A stretch of DNA of 64,000 nt from Mesorhizobium sp. Root102 (GTDB taxonomy: Bacteria > Pseudomonadota > Alphaproteobacteria > Rhizobiales > Rhizobiaceae): positions 568,404-632,403 of the forward strand of contig NZ_LMCP01000012.1 in assembly GCF_001425625.1 (NCBI RefSeq). Direction: 5' to 3'. Below, piece after piece: positions 61,495-64,000 of the stretch. Position numbers and translations under genes: made by a program. The notes beneath the pieces are model-generated. The model worked only from the letters and a program-made list of their open reading frames with translations. It searched no databases and had not been told where the DNA came from. Positions within the stretch are counted from its first letter, which is position 1. The number at the start of each line of letters is the position of its first letter.

Positions 61495-62520
61495 TCAGGC
61501 GGCCTGTTCCAGGCTCGCCTTCCATTTTCCAAGCGCCGCCAGATGGTTCATATGGGCGCGATGGGTGAAGGCGGCCTGGCCGGCGGCGACGTTCGAGGCC
61601 TTGCCGCTCCAGGCTTTCTGCGGCGCGGCCTGCAGCGCGCGGCCGTAGGAGAAGGTCAGCTTCCACGGGTGCGGCCCGATGGCGTTGATGGCGTTGAGGT
61701 TGGCTGTCGCTTCCTCGTCCTCCTGACCGCCGGAGAGGAAGGCGATGCCCGGCACCGCTGCCGGCACGGTTTCGCGGAACAGTTTTATGGTCTTTTCCGC
61801 GACCTCTTCCGGGCTGCTCACCTTGCCCGATTTCCTGCCGGCCAGCACCATGTTGGGCTTCAGGATGGTGCCCTCCAGCACGACGCGCGCCGCATGGAGC
61901 TCGTCATAGAGCTTGATCAGCGTTGCCTTCGAGATATCGTAGCAGGTGTCGATGTCGTGGGCGCCGTCCATCAGCACTTCCGGCTCGACGATAGGCACGA
62001 TGCCGGCCTCCTGGCAAAGGGCGGCATAGCGGGCAAGTGCATGGGCGTTCGAGGCGATCGAATTGGCCGAGGGCACGCCCTTGGCCTGGTCGATGTCGAT
62101 CACCGCGCGCCATTTGGCGAAGCGGGCGCCAAGCTTGTAATAGTCGGCAAGGCGCTCGCGCAGGCCGTCGAGGCCCTCGGTGATGGTGTCACCGGGAAAG
62201 CCGGCCAGCGGCTTGGCGCCGGCATCGACCTTGATGCCGGGGATGGCGCCCGCCGCCTTGATGATGTCGACCAGCGGCGTGCCGTCGGCGGCCTTCTGGC
62301 GGATCGTCTCGTCGTAGAGGATGACGCCGGAAATGAAGCGGGTCATCGCTTCCCTGGCGCGAAACATCATCTCGCGGTAGTCGCGGCGGCTGTCGGCTGT
62401 CGATTCAACGCCAATGACGTCGAAGCGCTTCTTGATGGTGCCGGAACTTTCGTCAGCGGCCAGCAGGCCCTTGCCATCGGCGACGATCGCGGCGGCAATG
62501 TCTTCGAGACGTTCGCTCAT
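61495..62520 (-). CDS. fbaB: class I fructose-bisphosphate aldolase
   Basis: 341 residues. Schiff-base Lys in VLEGTILKPNMVLAG, plus GKGLLAADESSGTIKKRF and FLSGGQEDEEATANLNAIN, typical of class I aldolases. AGGAGA precedes the ATG. Cleaves fructose 1,6-bisphosphate. 124 bases from pgk, same strand; alphaproteobacteria often have this pgk-fba order. Confidence 0.96.
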   Translation of the reverse strand: MSERLEDIAAAIVADGKGLLAADESSGTIKKRFDVIGVESTADSRRDYREMMFRAREAMTRFISGVILYDETIRQKAADGTPLVDIIKAAGAIPGIKVDAGAKPLAGFPGDTITEGLDGLRERLADYYKLGARFAKWRAVIDIDQAKGVPSANSIASNAHALARYAALCQEAGIVPIVEPEVLMDGAHDIDTCYDISKATLIKLYDELHAARVVLEGTILKPNMVLAGRKSGKVSSPEEVAEKTIKLFRETVPAAVPGIAFLSGGQEDEEATANLNAINAIGPHPWKLTFSYGRALQAAPQKAWSGKASNVAAGQAAFTHRAHMNHLAALGKWKASLEQAA

Positions 62521-62644
62521 TCTGCTTCTCCTGAAGGGGTTCGTTCCGCGCTTAACGGAAGTCTACCGCCAAAGGAATGGCATCGGAAAGCTCGAATCGA
62601 TTGAAACTTCCCAGCGCCCTTTTGGCACCACCAATCCCGTCAAG

Positions 62645-63841
62645 TTACCTCTTCAACACATCGACGCCGGGCAGCGGCTTGCCTTCCATCCATTCCAGGA
62701 AAGCGCCGCCGGCGGTCGAGACATAGGTGAAGTCATCGGCAACTCCGGCATGGTTGAGTGCCGCCACCGTATCGCCGCCACCGGCGACCGAGACCAGCTT
62801 GCCGGCCTTGGTGCGCGCCGCCGCGTGCTTGGCCGCTGCCACCGTCGCATGGTCGAAGGGCGCGATCTCGAAGGCGCCGAGCGGGCCGTTCCAAACCAGC
62901 GTCGCGGCGCGGTCGATCCATTCGCCGATGGTCGTCACGGTTTTGGCGCCGACATCGAGGATCATGCCGTCGGCCGGAACATCCGAGATGGCGACGGTCT
63001 CGCAGGCCGCGCCCGCCTTGAACTCCCTCGCGACGACGCCGTCGACCGGCAGGATGATGGCGCAGCCGGCTTCGGCCGCCTCGATCATGATCTGCTTGGC
63101 GGTCGTGGCGAGATCATGCTCGCACAGCGATTTGCCGACATCGGTGCCGCGCGCGGCAAGGAAGGTGTTGGCCATGCCGCCGCCGATGACGAGTGCATCG
63201 ACCTTCTTCACCAGGTTCATCAGCAGGTCGATCTTGGTCGAGACCTTGGCGCCGCCGACAATGGCGACGACCGGACGGACCGGTTTTCCCAGACCCTTCT
63301 CGAGCGCTTCGAGTTCGGCCTGCATGGTGCGGCCGGCAAAAGCCGGCAACAGATGCGCCAGCCCCTCGGTCGAAGAATGGGCGCGGTGCGCGGCGGAAAA
63401 GGCGTCGTTGACGAAGATGTCGCCATTGGCGGCGAGCTTTTCGGTGAAGACCGGATCGTTCTTCTCCTCGGCCTTGTAGAAACGGGTGTTTTCGAGAAGC
63501 ACTACGTCGCCCTTGTTCATGGCGGCGATGGCGCTTCCCGCTATGTCGCCGACGCAATCGCTGGCGAAGCCGACGGGGCGGCCGAGCACCTCCGCCGTCG
63601 CCCTGGCGATCGGCTCCAGCGAGAATTCGGCCGACGGGCCATCCTTGGGTCGGCCGAAATGGGCAAGCAGGATGACCTTGGCGCCCTTGCCCGACAGTTC
63701 GGCGATGGTCGGCGCGATGCGTTCGATGCGGGTGGCGTCGGTGACCTTGCCGTCCGCAACGGGCACGTTGAGGTCGACGCGTACCAGCACGCGCTTGCCG
63801 CTGATGTTGCCGATATCGTCGAGGGTCTTGAAGGCGGCCAT
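62645..63841 (-). CDS. pgk: phosphoglycerate kinase
   Basis: 398 residues from ATG 63841 (AGGGAA 8 bases upstream). [58 protein letters not shown] and [12 protein letters not shown] are all present. Makes ATP and 3-phosphoglycerate. The window ends before the upstream gene. Confidence 0.98.
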   Translation of the reverse strand: MAAFKTLDDIGNISGKRVLVRVDLNVPVADGKVTDATRIERIAPTIAELSGKGAKVILLAHFGRPKDGPSAEFSLEPIARATAEVLGRPVGFASDCVGDIAGSAIAAMNKGDVVLLENTRFYKAEEKNDPVFTEKLAANGDIFVNDAFSAAHRAHSSTEGLAHLLPAFAGRTMQAELEALEKGLGKPVRPVVAIVGGAKVSTKIDLLMNLVKKVDALVIGGGMANTFLAARGTDVGKSLCEHDLATTAKQIMIEAAEAGCAIILPVDGVVAREFKAGAACETVAISDVPADGMILDVGAKTVTTIGEWIDRAATLVWNGPLGAFEIAPFDHATVAAAKHAAARTKAGKLVSVAGGGDTVAALNHAGVADDFTYVSTAGGAFLEWMEGKPLPGVDVLKR

Positions 63842-63871
63842 GCGGGTTCCCTTTCGCGAAAAATCGCCGGG

Positions 63872-63899
63872 AACATACCCCGCGCCGACGACGATGCAA
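63872..63899 (-). promoter_or_regulatory. candidate pgk promoter
   Basis: TTGCAT (63894-63899) and TATGTT (63872-63877) on the minus strand with a 16-base spacer, 31 bases upstream of the ATG. Confidence 0.45.
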
Positions 63900-64000
63900 G
63901 GCTTAGGCCGGATTCGAAACGAAATTTTGAAGTTGGCACGATTCTGTGCCGGCGGGCGGATGAAGGGCAGCACCCACAATCGAAGTTGTCAGCTCTCGAT

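Overview
The window is one continuous piece of chromosome-like DNA, high in GC and densely coded on both strands. Its proteins are typical of the Hyphomicrobiales and most resemble Mesorhizobium and close relatives (judged from memory of the families, not by search). Pointers are PhaR, BdhA, TrcR (DUF1013), DUF1244, DUF1036, DUF1192, YdcH/DUF465 and DUF1127 proteins, class I fructose-bisphosphate aldolase beside pgk, and several families of palindromic intergenic repeats of the rhizobial kind. I see no rRNA, tRNA, CRISPR array, insertion sequence, prophage or plasmid function.

Layout. 1-5.1 kb: carbon storage and acetyl-CoA metabolism (phaR, two divergent citrate-synthase-family genes of which one carries a DNA-binding domain, bdhA, a patatin-like lipase). 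5.1-13.8 kb: a TetR regulator, a divergent three-gene molybdenum hydroxylase with a cytochrome c partner, and an RND efflux pair. 13.9-19.5 kb: small membrane proteins, an NAD-binding reductase, a frame-broken DUF680-type gene, a LysR regulator, an MFS transporter, the DUF1244/formylglutamate amidohydrolase pair, DUF1036. 19.5-25.3 kb: housekeeping genes (pyk, rpmJ, purE-purK) with a hydrolase, a TPR protein and an LprI-like protein. 25.4-28.2 kb: a sugar operon (PfkB kinase, RpiR regulator, TIM-barrel isomerase) behind a perfect palindrome. 28.4-31.3 kb: a metallophosphoesterase - cupredoxin - ECF sigma - anti-sigma operon with a candidate self-recognised promoter. 31.4-37.2 kb: an amino-acid-type ABC importer with RidA and a SelA-like PLP enzyme, divergent from an IclR regulator. 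37.2-48.1 kb: a pair of YdcH proteins, ispG with a lytic transglycosylase, a CPT-like kinase, a Stf0 sulfotransferase, a hybrid histidine kinase, a methyltransferase, a polyprenyl diphosphate synthase, mtgA, rpmF. 48.1-55.9 kb: small regulators and enzymes (HbpS-like, HxlR, hydrolase, GST, ArsR, MFS, DUF1192, quinone oxidoreductase), DUF1127 and trcR. 55.9-60.4 kb: a WYL regulator next to genes sharing a 22-bp palindrome, a VOC dioxygenase and an SGNH hydrolase. 60.5-64 kb: a DUF899 protein and the glycolytic pair fba and pgk.

The most useful new leads are: (a) the PLP enzyme/RidA/ABC/IclR module, which looks like an uncharacterised amino-compound catabolic pathway; (b) a shared palindrome TCCTGACAG-N4-CTGTCAGGA in front of two transcription units next to a WYL regulator; (c) two intergenic palindromes that share a core but have unrelated, individually self-complementary arms; (d) a three-copy mosaic repeat that supplies the stop codons of purK and the DUF899 gene; (e) CTGC-N3-GCA(G/A) palindromes before bdhA and a DUF1127 gene that resemble PhaR operators; and (f) a citrate-synthase fold fused to a helix-turn-helix domain, with a repeated ATTGAT site in its divergent promoter. 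Functional calls rest on motif reading and family knowledge; start codons were chosen mainly by ribosome binding site and family length.
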